Assembly: GCA_018711625.1 (NCBI GenBank)
Contig: DVID01000011.1
Location: 1-45,732 of the forward strand
Reading direction: 5' to 3'
Source of the DNA: Candidatus Limicola stercorigallinarum
GTDB lineage: Bacteria > Actinomycetota > Coriobacteriia > Coriobacteriales > Coriobacteriaceae
DNA length: 45,732 bases
Shown: in pieces, positions 25,247 to 33,744 of the stretch
How the letters are laid out: every line of letters begins with the position of its first letter
How positions within the stretch are numbered: the first letter of the stretch is position 1
Made by a program: the position numbers and the translations under genes
The notes under the pieces: model-generated
What the model saw: only the letters and a program-made list of their open reading frames with translations
Database searches by the model: none
What the model was told of the DNA's origin: nothing

Positions 25247-26488
25247 CTAGAAGCCAAGCGCCTGCAGCACGAACATGATCACGGTAAGCACCGTGATTAA
25301 CACAATTGTGGCCCAGGTGAGGATGTTCCATACGCGCCCATTGCGGTAGTCGCCCATAATGCGGCGGTCGCGTGCGATGAACACCAAAAACACGAGCAGC
25401 ACCGGCAACAACACGCCGTTGATCACCTGCGCGCTCATCATAATGTCAAAGAGGTTGATCCCCGGCAAAATCACCAAGAGGGCCGAGAACATGATGATGC
25501 CCGTGATAATACCGCGATAGGTGGGGGCTTCTTCCCAGGTACGGTCGGCACCGCGCTCCCAACCAAAGGCCTCGCAGATAGCAGATGACGTCACGCCCGG
25601 CAGCACACAGGCAGCCAAAAAGCTTGCCGCCACCAAACCGGCAGCAAAAAGAATCGTCGACCATTCGCCTGCAATAGGCTCAAGCGCCAGCGCCGCGTCG
25701 GCAGCATCCGCCACCTCAATTCCCGCTGGAAAGAGCACCGTACCCGTGGTCACAATGATGAACCAGGCAATGCCGCACGCCAAAATGGAGCCCGAGACCG
25801 TGTCAACGCGCTGCAGCGCAATGCCGTTCTCGTCCACGTTTTTATCGACCACGTTGTTCTGAGCCAAAAAGATCATCCAGGGCGCAATGGTGGTACCGAT
25901 GGTTGCCACCAAAAGAGAGACGTACTCGGGCTCACTCACCAGCGAGGGCGTCACAGTGGCCTTCGCCACGGCGACCCAATCGGGCCCCGCAAGTACGCCC
26001 GCCACCACATAGGTCAAAAACACGCAGCTCACAGCCAAGAGCACCTTTTCGATGCGCTTGAAGCTGCCGGACATGGTGAGAAGCCAAATCACGAGCGCCA
26101 TAAGCGGCACCGAGATGGTCTTGGGCACCCCAAAGAGGGCCAAGCCGCTGGCAATGCCGGCGAACTCCGAGATGGTGACCGACGTATTGGCAATCAAGAG
26201 CGCCCCCATGGCAAACGCGCTTTTGCGCACGCCAAAACGCTCGCGGATGAGCGAGGCAAACCCCTTGCCGGTAACGCAGCCGCAGCGCGCCGCTGTCTCT
26301 TGCACCACGATGAGAAGAACCGCCATCACCGGCAAAATCCAGAGCGTGCCATAACCATAGGTGGCTCCGGCACTTGAATAGGTTGCGATGCCGCCGGCGT
26401 CGTTGCCAGCAAGCGCCGCGAGCAAACCCGGCCCCATCGCGCCAAGCACGGCCACCAGCGTGAGCTTGTTATCCGACCCGTGTTTCAT
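25247..26488 (-). CDS. Nramp-related transporter, NRMT type (probable Mg2+)
   Basis: 413 residues with about eleven membrane spans. In Nramp proteins, TM1 carries DPGN and TM6 MPH. Here TM1 reads LAGNDAGGIATY (D30 kept, Asn site changed to Gly) and TM6 reads TTIAPWMIFLAQ (A202-P203-W204-M205, no Met-Pro-His). Loss of the soft-metal Met is the hallmark of the NRMT clade, whose studied member from Eggerthella lenta (also Coriobacteriia) moves Mg2+ and Mn2+. The gene is 18 nt downstream of an MgtE-like gene, which fits Mg2+. Automatic labels as Mn transporter MntH would therefore mislead. Confidence 0.82.
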   Translation of the reverse strand: MKHGSDNKLTLVAVLGAMGPGLLAALAGNDAGGIATYSSAGATYGYGTLWILPVMAVLLIVVQETAARCGCVTGKGFASLIRERFGVRKSAFAMGALLIANTSVTISEFAGIASGLALFGVPKTISVPLMALVIWLLTMSGSFKRIEKVLLAVSCVFLTYVVAGVLAGPDWVAVAKATVTPSLVSEPEYVSLLVATIGTTIAPWMIFLAQNNVVDKNVDENGIALQRVDTVSGSILACGIAWFIIVTTGTVLFPAGIEVADAADAALALEPIAGEWSTILFAAGLVAASFLAACVLPGVTSSAICEAFGWERGADRTWEEAPTYRGIITGIIMFSALLVILPGINLFDIMMSAQVINGVLLPVLLVFLVFIARDRRIMGDYRNGRVWNILTWATIVLITVLTVIMFVLQALGF

Positions 26489-26505
26489 GCCTCACCGCCC
26501 GGCGC

Positions 26506-28374
26506 TCACGCCGCAAGCCACAGCACCAGCATGGTTGCTGCCACCGCATACACCACACCAGCGATGAGCACGCCCGAGACGCCCAGCGCGCTACCCGAGG
26601 TGTTAAGGTCGCGGTCGTCACGCCAAAAGAGCAGCTTAAGGTAGATGACCGAGAGCGCACAGCTCGCAAAGGCCACAAGGGCTGCAAGGGCAAAGCTTGT
26701 TGAGAGCAGCTCGGCAGAGAGTGCCGCAGCGCCAGAACCAGTTGCAAGCACGCCTTCGGGGTAGGCCGCACCCAGCACAAGCTGGCCGCACAGATAGATC
26801 ACCACCGCCAGCACGGCACCCACCAGCGTGGTTTGCGCGAAGAAGCCCAGGTAGGGCTTGTCGCCATCCTCGGCCGGCTCGTATTCCAGATAGTAGTTGC
26901 GCACAAACGACACAGCACGGCTTGCAGTAAGCAGCACCACCGGCATCGCGCACATGGGATAGAGCACCAAGCTGCCCTGGCTGCCCAACATCTCAAGCGC
27001 CGCAGCCACAATGCCCGAGGCAATGGCCCATACCAAAAGCCAATACTGGCGCCGTGCGAACCATGCAAACATATGCATCGACTCGCCCGAGCCGCCCTCA
27101 GAGGCGCCCATGCCCGCGATCTGCAGATCTTCCTGATGCTCCTCGCTCATGACCTCCATGGCGTCGTCCACGGTAACAATGCCCAGGATATGCCGGTTCT
27201 CGTCGCACACCGGCATGGCGGCAAGGTTGTACTTCGACATCTCCTCGGCCACGTCTTCCTGATCTTCGTCGGGGGCTACCCACACCACGTCACGGTAGGC
27301 CAAGCTGTTCAGGCGAGCATCGTGATCCGCCACAATGAGCGAGCGGAGCGAAAGCACACCCGTGAGCGCACCGGCAGGATCGAGGGTGTACACGTAGTAG
27401 ATGCTCTCAAAGTCCTCATCAAGCTTGCGAATGGCTTCAATGGCATCGTCCACCGTGTCAGTGGCAGGCAGCGCCACAAACTCGGAGGTCATGATACGGC
27501 CGGCAGTGTTCTCCTCGTAGCCCAGAAGATTACGGATGGCACGCTCTTCCTTCACGCCCATCAGACGCAGCAGCTTCTCAGCCTTTTCGTAATCCAGCTC
27601 GTCAATGAGCGCGGCAGCGTCGTCCGGGTCCATAAGGGCAAGCATCGAGGACGCATCGCGGTCGCTCATGCCCTCAAGTACCTCGGCTACCAGCTCCTCG
27701 TCGTCAAACTCCGAGATAGCCTCGGCCATCTGGGCTGTGTCGAGCTGGGCGAACACCTCGCCGCGCAACCTGGGGTCGAGCTGCTCGATAATGTCTGCGA
27801 TGTCTGCAGGGTGCAGCTCGTCGAGGGTCTTGTGCGAAACGGAAAGCTTGATCTGCTGCGTGCTGCGCTCAAGCAGGTCCATGTACGACCAGGCGATGAT
27901 GTGCTCGGGCAGGGGCTTGCCCAGCACTTTCGAAGCGCCCACTACCACATGCTCGAGCATGGGATGGATTGCACGGAGCAGGCCGCGAATGCCCACTTCG
28001 GCGCCCAGTAGGCGCAGCTGGTTCTCGCCCGAGGCAGAAAGCTTGAGGTCGTTTACGCGCACAACCTTGAGGCCTTGCGTATCCACAATCTGCTTGTTGA
28101 GGATGTCGCGCGCCAGCAGCAACTCGTCGGGCTGCAAGTAGGAGAAGCGCACATCGGTGGCACGCGCCTTAAGATAGACACCCGTGTCGTCGAGATGGTC
28201 TACGTACTTGCGCCACGAGATCATGAAGGGCGTCTTGGCCGGCCCCTGAAACGCCAGAGACGTCACGTGCGGAAAAACCTCGCCCGTGGCGATACCCAGA
28301 TCGTTTACAACGCCGAGCCGTTCCCCATCGACATCAACAACGGGGAGCTTGAGCATCTCGGAAAGATAGTTCAT
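26506..28374 (-). CDS. MgtE-like magnesium transporter with PRC-barrel N-terminus and CBS pair
   Basis: 622 residues, longer than ordinary MgtE (about 450). Order: two PRC-barrel-like units (about 1-160, VVDVDGERLGVVNDL and LKVVRVNDLKL), an MgtE N-domain (about 190-290, HPADIADIIEQLDP, DPDDAAALIDEL), two CBS domains (about 300-420, ending GIVTVDDAMEVM), and a membrane domain with about five spans. CBS and N domains sense Mg2+ and gate the pore in MgtE. The ATG follows AAAGGAGCACC. It forms an operon with the NRMT gene. The membrane part is diverged from classical MgtE, so Mg2+ is an inference from domains and neighbour. Confidence 0.82.
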   Translation of the reverse strand: MNYLSEMLKLPVVDVDGERLGVVNDLGIATGEVFPHVTSLAFQGPAKTPFMISWRKYVDHLDDTGVYLKARATDVRFSYLQPDELLLARDILNKQIVDTQGLKVVRVNDLKLSASGENQLRLLGAEVGIRGLLRAIHPMLEHVVVGASKVLGKPLPEHIIAWSYMDLLERSTQQIKLSVSHKTLDELHPADIADIIEQLDPRLRGEVFAQLDTAQMAEAISEFDDEELVAEVLEGMSDRDASSMLALMDPDDAAALIDELDYEKAEKLLRLMGVKEERAIRNLLGYEENTAGRIMTSEFVALPATDTVDDAIEAIRKLDEDFESIYYVYTLDPAGALTGVLSLRSLIVADHDARLNSLAYRDVVWVAPDEDQEDVAEEMSKYNLAAMPVCDENRHILGIVTVDDAMEVMSEEHQEDLQIAGMGASEGGSGESMHMFAWFARRQYWLLVWAIASGIVAAALEMLGSQGSLVLYPMCAMPVVLLTASRAVSFVRNYYLEYEPAEDGDKPYLGFFAQTTLVGAVLAVVIYLCGQLVLGAAYPEGVLATGSGAAALSAELLSTSFALAALVAFASCALSVIYLKLLFWRDDRDLNTSGSALGVSGVLIAGVVYAVAATMLVLWLAA

Positions 28375-28634
28375 GGTGCTCCTTTAGCCCATGGCCAGAC
28401 ACACCGGCCAGAGAAGGTACGGAACGAATGCACGCCCGCATGAGCGGCGCACGGGAAACCCCATGCGTGCGCCACCAAGAGCACCCGCAGGGGTTAGCGA
28501 CTATGAGGTCGGGGTTTAGATTTCACCTTATGCCTTTCGGTCAACCCTGCATATTGCGCGGCCATGCGCCCGGTTGCCCGAGCGTATGGCTGCAGCCCAT
28601 CTATTGTATAGCAAGCGTGTCGGAGATGCTTGAA
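28375..28634 (-). promoter_or_regulatory. Promoter and about 220-nt structured leader of the mgtE-NRMT operon
   Basis: On the minus strand TTCAAG (28629-28634), an 18-nt spacer and TATACA within TATACAAT (28603-28610) suggest a start near 28596, leaving a leader of about 220 nt before the mgtE ATG. The leader contains a strong hairpin, GGCGCACG (28466-28473 on the minus strand) with CGTGCGCC (28446-28453), and a GGGTT/AACCC pairing further upstream. The known M-box Mg2+ riboswitch pattern was not recognised. The remaining 28635-28783 shows no gene. Confidence 0.4.
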
Positions 28635-28783
28635 CATATTGCACGACGCGTCGCACGGCCCGGGCACGCATATGTGCGCAGAAACTGCTGGGGGCGCCAC
28701 AGCTGGCGCGCGGTCGCGGCCCTCATTGCGCCGCAGGCAGCCGCGCGCATGGGCAGGAGCTCTCCCCCGCCCCCGGCCATGCC

Positions 28784-30121
28784 CTACACGGCGGGCAACT
28801 CGCTTCCTTCGGGCATGGCGACGGCGCCTTGGGCCACCGCCTGAGGCAGCCGGCCGTCAAGATCGATAAGCTCCGACACCGTTACCAGCTGGTAGCCCTG
28901 CTCGTGCAGGCCGTCGATAATGCCGGGCAGCGCCTCAACATCCTGGCTGCGGTTACCACCACCGTCGTGCATGAGGATGATGGAGCCATTCTTCACATTG
29001 TTGAGCACCGCGTTGGTGATGGCCTGGGCGCCGGGGCGTTTCCAGTCAAGCGTGTCGATATTCCAGAGCACGTTGCACGAGATAAGGTCGCCCGCACGCC
29101 CCCATTCAACATCGGTGAAGGCTCCATAGGGCGCACGCATCATCTGGATTGCTGTGCCCGAGGCCTGCTCAAGCGTATCGAAGGCCGAGGTAATCTCGGA
29201 ACGCAGCGTGTCGCGGTCCAACTGGGGCAGATTCTGGTGCGAGTTGGTGTGGCTCGCCACCTCACAGCCAGCATCCACAATCGCTTTGACGCCCGCAGGA
29301 TCGCCCGCCGCGCTCTGGCCAAGGTTGAAAAAGGTAGCCCGCGCGCCCTTCTCTTTGAGCACCTCAAGAATCTGCGGCGTGTATTTGCTGGGGCCGTCAT
29401 CAAAGGTAAGCGCCGCGTATTTGCCGCCTTTGGGCTTAAGGTTGACCGACGAGACCACCATGTCCTGCGCGGGCTGAAGGATCTCTTTGTCCACCATCTC
29501 GCCCGACTGTTCACCCACAAGCACGGTCTTGCTGCCCGGCTTGCCCCACTGCGACACGTATTGCACCGCACCGCCGCGCTCCATCTGTACGGCGGGCGAA
29601 ACCGCAACCGTTTCCTCGTGGCTGGGCTCCTGCGCGTCGGTACCGTTTACCACTGCATACGTGGCTCCCTCGCGCACAGCTGTCGTCGCCACCTCGTCGG
29701 CCGAGAGCTCTTCGCCCTCGCAGGTGACGATCGGCGCATTGCCGCCATCTTCATCGAGCACGTTGCCGCCCACCGAAAGCAAACGCCCCGGCACGGCACC
29801 AAACCAATCGTTTTCCCTCATAACGTCGGCCAGTGGGGTGCTCACGCTCACGCTGAGCTCGGCATCGTTGACCCTGAGCGACACGGGACGGAGCCTGAAC
29901 ATCCACAGGCCTGCGCCCAGCACAAGCGCCAACACGAGCGCTACCGCAGCGAGAGCTTTGCGCGGCACGGCACGTCGCCGCTGCTTGGAGGGCTTGTGGC
30001 CGTGCGCGGCACGCGTGGTCGGGTGCGTTGCACCCGCATCTGCGCGATGCGCGGCCGTAGGTGGCACATGCGCGGCACGCTGCTCCGTCTTATCTACGTC
30101 GACGTTTTCCTTCTTGTCCAT
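28784..30121 (-). CDS. Membrane-anchored polysaccharide deacetylase (NodB), active-site residues intact
   Basis: 445 residues. A basic cytoplasmic N-terminus, one membrane span (about 56-75), an extracellular region (about 80-230) and a C-terminal NodB domain. All catalytic motifs are kept: LTFDDGP (base D241, metal D242), SHTNSH (H291, H295), MRAPYGAF, TLDWKRPG and LMHDGGG. It should remove N- or O-acetyl groups from a wall polysaccharide, for example peptidoglycan GlcNAc or a teichoic-type polymer, in a metal-dependent manner. It is the active partner of the adjacent degenerate paralogue. ATG at 30121 with GAGAGGG upstream. Confidence 0.9.
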   Translation of the reverse strand: MDKKENVDVDKTEQRAAHVPPTAAHRADAGATHPTTRAAHGHKPSKQRRRAVPRKALAAVALVLALVLGAGLWMFRLRPVSLRVNDAELSVSVSTPLADVMRENDWFGAVPGRLLSVGGNVLDEDGGNAPIVTCEGEELSADEVATTAVREGATYAVVNGTDAQEPSHEETVAVSPAVQMERGGAVQYVSQWGKPGSKTVLVGEQSGEMVDKEILQPAQDMVVSSVNLKPKGGKYAALTFDDGPSKYTPQILEVLKEKGARATFFNLGQSAAGDPAGVKAIVDAGCEVASHTNSHQNLPQLDRDTLRSEITSAFDTLEQASGTAIQMMRAPYGAFTDVEWGRAGDLISCNVLWNIDTLDWKRPGAQAITNAVLNNVKNGSIILMHDGGGNRSQDVEALPGIIDGLHEQGYQLVTVSELIDLDGRLPQAVAQGAVAMPEGSELPAV

Positions 30122-30183
30122 GCAAGCGCCCTCTCGACCAAGCACATGAGCGCGTCACCCGCACCACGCGGGACACGCTGGAG

Positions 30184-31572
30184 TTAGACAGCAGCACCGT
30201 CCTCGTCAGCAACCGTGGGCAGCGCCGCATCGTCGGGCATAGACACCTTTGAGAGATTCACCTGTTCGGCAAGCGTATCGTCGGTGGCTATCAAGTCCGA
30301 CAAGGTGACCAGAGTATAGCCTTCGTCCTGGAGCCTATCGATAAGCGCTGGCAGCGCTTCAACAGTCTGTTCACCCGTCGCAGCGTTGTCGGTGAGCAAG
30401 ATGATGTTGCCGCTGCGCACCGAACCGCACACGTCTTCAACAATCTGGTTTGCCCCCGGCAGCAGCCAGTCACCCGAGTCCACGTTCCACGACACCACGG
30501 CGCTCAGCATATCCATGGTCTCCGCCCAGTTCTCCAGCGAGAACGTGGCGTAAGGTGCCCGCAGCAAATGCACATCTTCGCCGGTAGCGCTCTTGATGGC
30601 ATCAAATCCACGCTGAATCTGCTGCCGCAGCTCATCACCGGACATCTTGGAAAGGTCGGTATCGCTATAGGAGTTTGAGCCCAATTCCATACCGGCATCG
30701 GCAAGGGTTTTTGCGGCTGCGGCATTCGCCTCAACGGCATCGCCTGAGAGGAAAAACGTGGCCTTCACGCCCTTTTCCTTCAGGATGTCCACAATTTGGG
30801 AGGTGTATGAGCTCGGGCCCTCGTCGAAGGTGATTGCCACGTATTTGCCGTCTTCAGGAGAAACCGAGGAGGCCGCGATCTCGCAATTCACCACTTCCTG
30901 CACCACGCCGCGGTCGGCAGTTTTGCCCGAGACCAATCCTGTCCATATCTCAGATCTGCCCGGGACGCCCCAGGTTTTCACATACTGGATGGCGCCCGTA
31001 CCCTTCACCGTCACCGTAGGTGCGATGGTGGTTGCGGCAACATCGTGCTCTTCGTAGGTGTCGGCTCCGTCCTCCACCGTGAGCTCTTCCCCGCCCGTGA
31101 GCGATGTGGACGAGAGCGCGTCCAGCGCCACAGCCTTACCGTCGAGCGTCACACTGTAGCGCTCGCCCCCGCGCTTCTCAAGCACGCTATCGTCCACTGC
31201 AAGCAAATTGCCCGCCACGGTGGTTTCATCGAGGCCCTGATCCTCAATAACCTGCTCGATGGTGGAGTTGATGCGCACCGATACCTCATTGCCATTGAGG
31301 GTGATGCCCACACCACGGTTCATGTACCAGATGACGCTCGCAACAAAAAAGAGGGCGGCGCAACCCACCGCAATGATGGCGTAGGGCTTGCGCGAGTTGT
31401 TCCCACCCGCGCGGAAGCCCTTGCGCTTGCGGCCAAACCCCTGAGAATGATTGAGGTACTGCGCGCCGGGACGCCGTTGCGCACGACGTCCAGGGCGCAG
31501 ATAGCCCTGATTTTTGGTATTGCGCCGCATGTGCGGCTTTTTGGGTGAGTAGGAGGTGGTGTAGTTAGGCAA
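30184..31572 (-). CDS. NodB-domain paralogue with lost metal ligands (probable pseudoenzyme)
   Basis: 462 residues with the same layout as the neighbour: basic N-terminus, one span (about 64-83), an extracellular domain with a region like the DUF348 unit of cell-wall proteins (ITLNGNEVSVRINST), and a NodB domain. The catalytic motifs are broken: TFDEGP (metal Asp to E251), SNSYSD in place of SH-x3-H (N300, D304), and LLTDNAA in place of LMHDGGG. RAPYATF is kept. It probably binds glycan or a partner without deacetylating. The start is TTG at 31572, supported by AAGGAG seven nt upstream. Confidence 0.85.
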   Translation of the reverse strand: MPNYTTSYSPKKPHMRRNTKNQGYLRPGRRAQRRPGAQYLNHSQGFGRKRKGFRAGGNNSRKPYAIIAVGCAALFFVASVIWYMNRGVGITLNGNEVSVRINSTIEQVIEDQGLDETTVAGNLLAVDDSVLEKRGGERYSVTLDGKAVALDALSSTSLTGGEELTVEDGADTYEEHDVAATTIAPTVTVKGTGAIQYVKTWGVPGRSEIWTGLVSGKTADRGVVQEVVNCEIAASSVSPEDGKYVAITFDEGPSSYTSQIVDILKEKGVKATFFLSGDAVEANAAAAKTLADAGMELGSNSYSDTDLSKMSGDELRQQIQRGFDAIKSATGEDVHLLRAPYATFSLENWAETMDMLSAVVSWNVDSGDWLLPGANQIVEDVCGSVRSGNIILLTDNAATGEQTVEALPALIDRLQDEGYTLVTLSDLIATDDTLAEQVNLSKVSMPDDAALPTVADEDGAAV

Positions 31573-31634
31573 TGGTTCTCCTTCTCAAAACGATATGTAG
31601 CGATGTGCGCCCTAGTTGCGCGACATGAATCCGC

Positions 31635-32405
31635 TCATCGTTTGGACTTCTTCTTAGCGGATGAGCCCGCGGATCCGCTCGCCTTTTTGTACTCCTCTTT
31701 GAACGCCTTGAACATGCCCTTGGTCTTGCCCAGCTGCTTGCCCAGGGCGCGGCTACCCTTCTCCACGGCAACCGAACCATGCTCGTCGAGCTTGCGAGCA
31801 CCCGATTTAACCTTGTCGCTGATCACCACAGTGGCCTCGGCAGCCTTAGCCGCCATACCGCCTGAAACATCAAGCTCCGCTGCGTCGTCGGATACTATCA
31901 TGGCGCCGTCGCGATATCCGCGTACCATGCTCGCGGGCATCTCAACCGTGCCCAGAAGCGCCGTTGCCGCAGCGCCCGCTGTCACGGTAAACGCCGTTAC
32001 GACCCCAGTCTTGGGGTTGAAGGCGGCATTGCTGCAGTAGCCCAAGGTCTTGCCGGCCTCGGTCACCACGTCCATCCCGCACCACACGATGCAGGCGTCG
32101 AGGTCCACACCCAAGCGCTCGGCCGCGGCTTTGTCGTACGAGGCCTTGCTATCGGCAACAACAAGCACCCCCTCGTACCACGAGAGGGCATCAAACGCCA
32201 CAAAGCGATCGGGTTGCTTGATCATGCCTGCGATATCGGGCGGCGACACCATAAAGCCAATCATGCGGCGGCCATCCGGCGTGAACACCGCAAGGTGAAT
32301 CTTGCCCAGCCGACGCGGCTCGCGAGGCGTTCCATCCTTACGGGTGAGCTTATCCTCGGGAACCGCGCGGTAAATCTTCAGGCCCTGGAAATCTCCGACG
32401 AGCAT
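31635..32405 (-). CDS. PRC-barrel-domain protein with basic C-terminal tail
   Basis: 256 residues, no signal peptide or membrane span. PRC-barrel-like units are seen early (KIYRAVPEDKL, RLGKIHLAVFTPDGRRMIGF) and again in the middle (MDVVTEAGKTLGYCSNAAF). The last 40 residues are Lys/Ser-rich (KEEYKKASGSAGSSAKKKSK). Its start overlaps the stop of the YtxH-like gene (TAATG), so they are coupled. The function is unknown; PRC barrels occur in RNA-processing and envelope-related proteins. Confidence 0.75.
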   Translation of the reverse strand: MLVGDFQGLKIYRAVPEDKLTRKDGTPREPRRLGKIHLAVFTPDGRRMIGFMVSPPDIAGMIKQPDRFVAFDALSWYEGVLVVADSKASYDKAAAERLGVDLDACIVWCGMDVVTEAGKTLGYCSNAAFNPKTGVVTAFTVTAGAAATALLGTVEMPASMVRGYRDGAMIVSDDAAELDVSGGMAAKAAEATVVISDKVKSGARKLDEHGSVAVEKGSRALGKQLGKTKGMFKAFKEEYKKASGSAGSSAKKKSKR

Positions 32406-32791
32406 TAGGCCTCGGGAGCAGCATCCGCCTGAGCGGCATCGTCGCTGGCAAATTCAACCTGGACATCCATCGCAGGGTGAATCGTGCCGCCAGAAACAGC
32501 CTCGTTCAGCGTCTCGCGCAGCTGATCCATACGCTCACGCGCCAGATCAACCTTGGCACGAAGCTCGTCGGTCTTGGCATCGACCATCGGGCCGAAATCG
32601 TTCAGAGCAGAACGGGCCTGCTCGGCACCCTGCTCGTACATGTCGCGCGCGTTATCCCACGCGTCATTGGCCATGTCGGCGGCCATCGCACGCGTCTCGG
32701 CGCCCGAACGCGGGGCGACCAAAATACCAATGATGGCACCGGCGGCGGCACCGATCACGGTACCTGCAACAAAGCTGAACGTTTTGCCCAT
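32405..32791 (-). CDS. YtxH-like small membrane protein
   Basis: 128 residues. One N-terminal glycine-rich membrane span (FVAGTVIGAAAGAIIGILVAP) followed at once by RSGAETRA, the hallmark of YtxH-domain proteins, then a long amphipathic helix and an acidic Ala-rich tail. YtxH-like proteins are often stress-induced; no activity is known. GTAGGAGGG lies upstream of the ATG. It is coupled to the PRC-barrel gene. Confidence 0.85.
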   Translation of the reverse strand: MGKTFSFVAGTVIGAAAGAIIGILVAPRSGAETRAMAADMANDAWDNARDMYEQGAEQARSALNDFGPMVDAKTDELRAKVDLARERMDQLRETLNEAVSGGTIHPAMDVQVEFASDDAAQADAAPEA

Positions 32792-33007
32792 GGCTATTCC
32801 CTCCTACGAGGATTATCTACGGATGGTTTCTCATTATACCCATATGGCACGCGCCTACGCGATGTGTGACGCCCGGAAGGATTCCGCACGGCCGCAAGCG
32901 GTTGGCAGGGCGGCAGTGAAGCCGGAACTTCAGGCCACAGGGCTCAAGCCGTCTGCAAGCGTATGCAGAGGCCGCGCGGGGCAAACCCCCTGCCGCCCCG
33001 CGGGCGC

Positions 33008-33688
33008 TTAGTACCCCACCTCGTGGCTTGCCGCAGCGGCGCCGCCAAACACCGGCTCCGAACCCTCCGGCTGGCCTTCAAAGGCAGGCGCCTCGGCGGC
33101 ATCAAAGTCGGGCTGTGCGTCGGCAGGAGCATCTACATCCTCAGCGGGAACCTCATCAGCAGAGGCATCTGCAGCCGCGGCCTCCGCACCCGCATTCTCC
33201 TCGGCCCCCTCGCCGCGCAACGAGAGCACCAGGCTCCGCAGGGCGGCAACGGTACCCGGAACATCCGGCGCCGGGGCGTCCGCATGCAAAAATGCCCAGT
33301 CCATCATGAAGGTGGCCGACGAAAGCGAGCCGATGGTCAGCGCGTCATCGGGGCACGAGAGCTCAACGTCAAAGAGGCGCGGGTCGTTCTCCACACCCTT
33401 GGTGCGCCCGCACGAAATGTCCCCCGCAAGGCCCGTCTCGTTCATGATCTCGACGGTCAGGTGCTCAAGCAGATGTGCCAGCTCGGTATCGCCCATGCAA
33501 TCTTGGAAGGCACGGCCGGCGTCGCCCAGGCACACGTGCTTGGCAATGGCGGGGGCCAGGTAATACACGCGAGCCGTGGCCTCAATATCCTCGGACGTCA
33601 TGAGCGGCATCCCCGGATTCACGAGCACGCGAGCGCGAATCTTGTCCTCACCCACGGTGATTTTCAAAATGTTGAACAGCTCTGCCAT
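33008..33688 (-). CDS. Protein with a cyanophycin-synthetase-N-domain-like segment and acidic tail
   Basis: 226 residues, soluble. The first 155 residues form a folded domain; LAHLLEHLTVEIMNETGLAG followed by ISCGRTKG resembles the HVIEH-AL-LQ-LAG-D--FGRTR block of the N-terminal domain of cyanophycin synthetase, where it helps primer binding. The ATP-grasp and Mur-ligase parts of that enzyme are absent. The last 70 residues are Ala/Asp/Glu-rich and probably disordered. Function is unknown; the similarity is recalled, not computed. Confidence 0.6.
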   Translation of the reverse strand: MAELFNILKITVGEDKIRARVLVNPGMPLMTSEDIEATARVYYLAPAIAKHVCLGDAGRAFQDCMGDTELAHLLEHLTVEIMNETGLAGDISCGRTKGVENDPRLFDVELSCPDDALTIGSLSSATFMMDWAFLHADAPAPDVPGTVAALRSLVLSLRGEGAEENAGAEAAAADASADEVPAEDVDAPADAQPDFDAAEAPAFEGQPEGSEPVFGGAAAASHEVGY

Positions 33689-33744
33689 GGCTCTCCGTTC
33701 TTCGAACCCTATCTGCTTTGGGCAGCTACACCGGCGGGGCGGCT

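Noticed and set aside
28375-28610. M-box (ykoK) riboswitch upstream of mgtE
   Set aside because: The conserved GTTAGGTGAGGCTC-type segments were not found; kept only as an unassigned structured leader.
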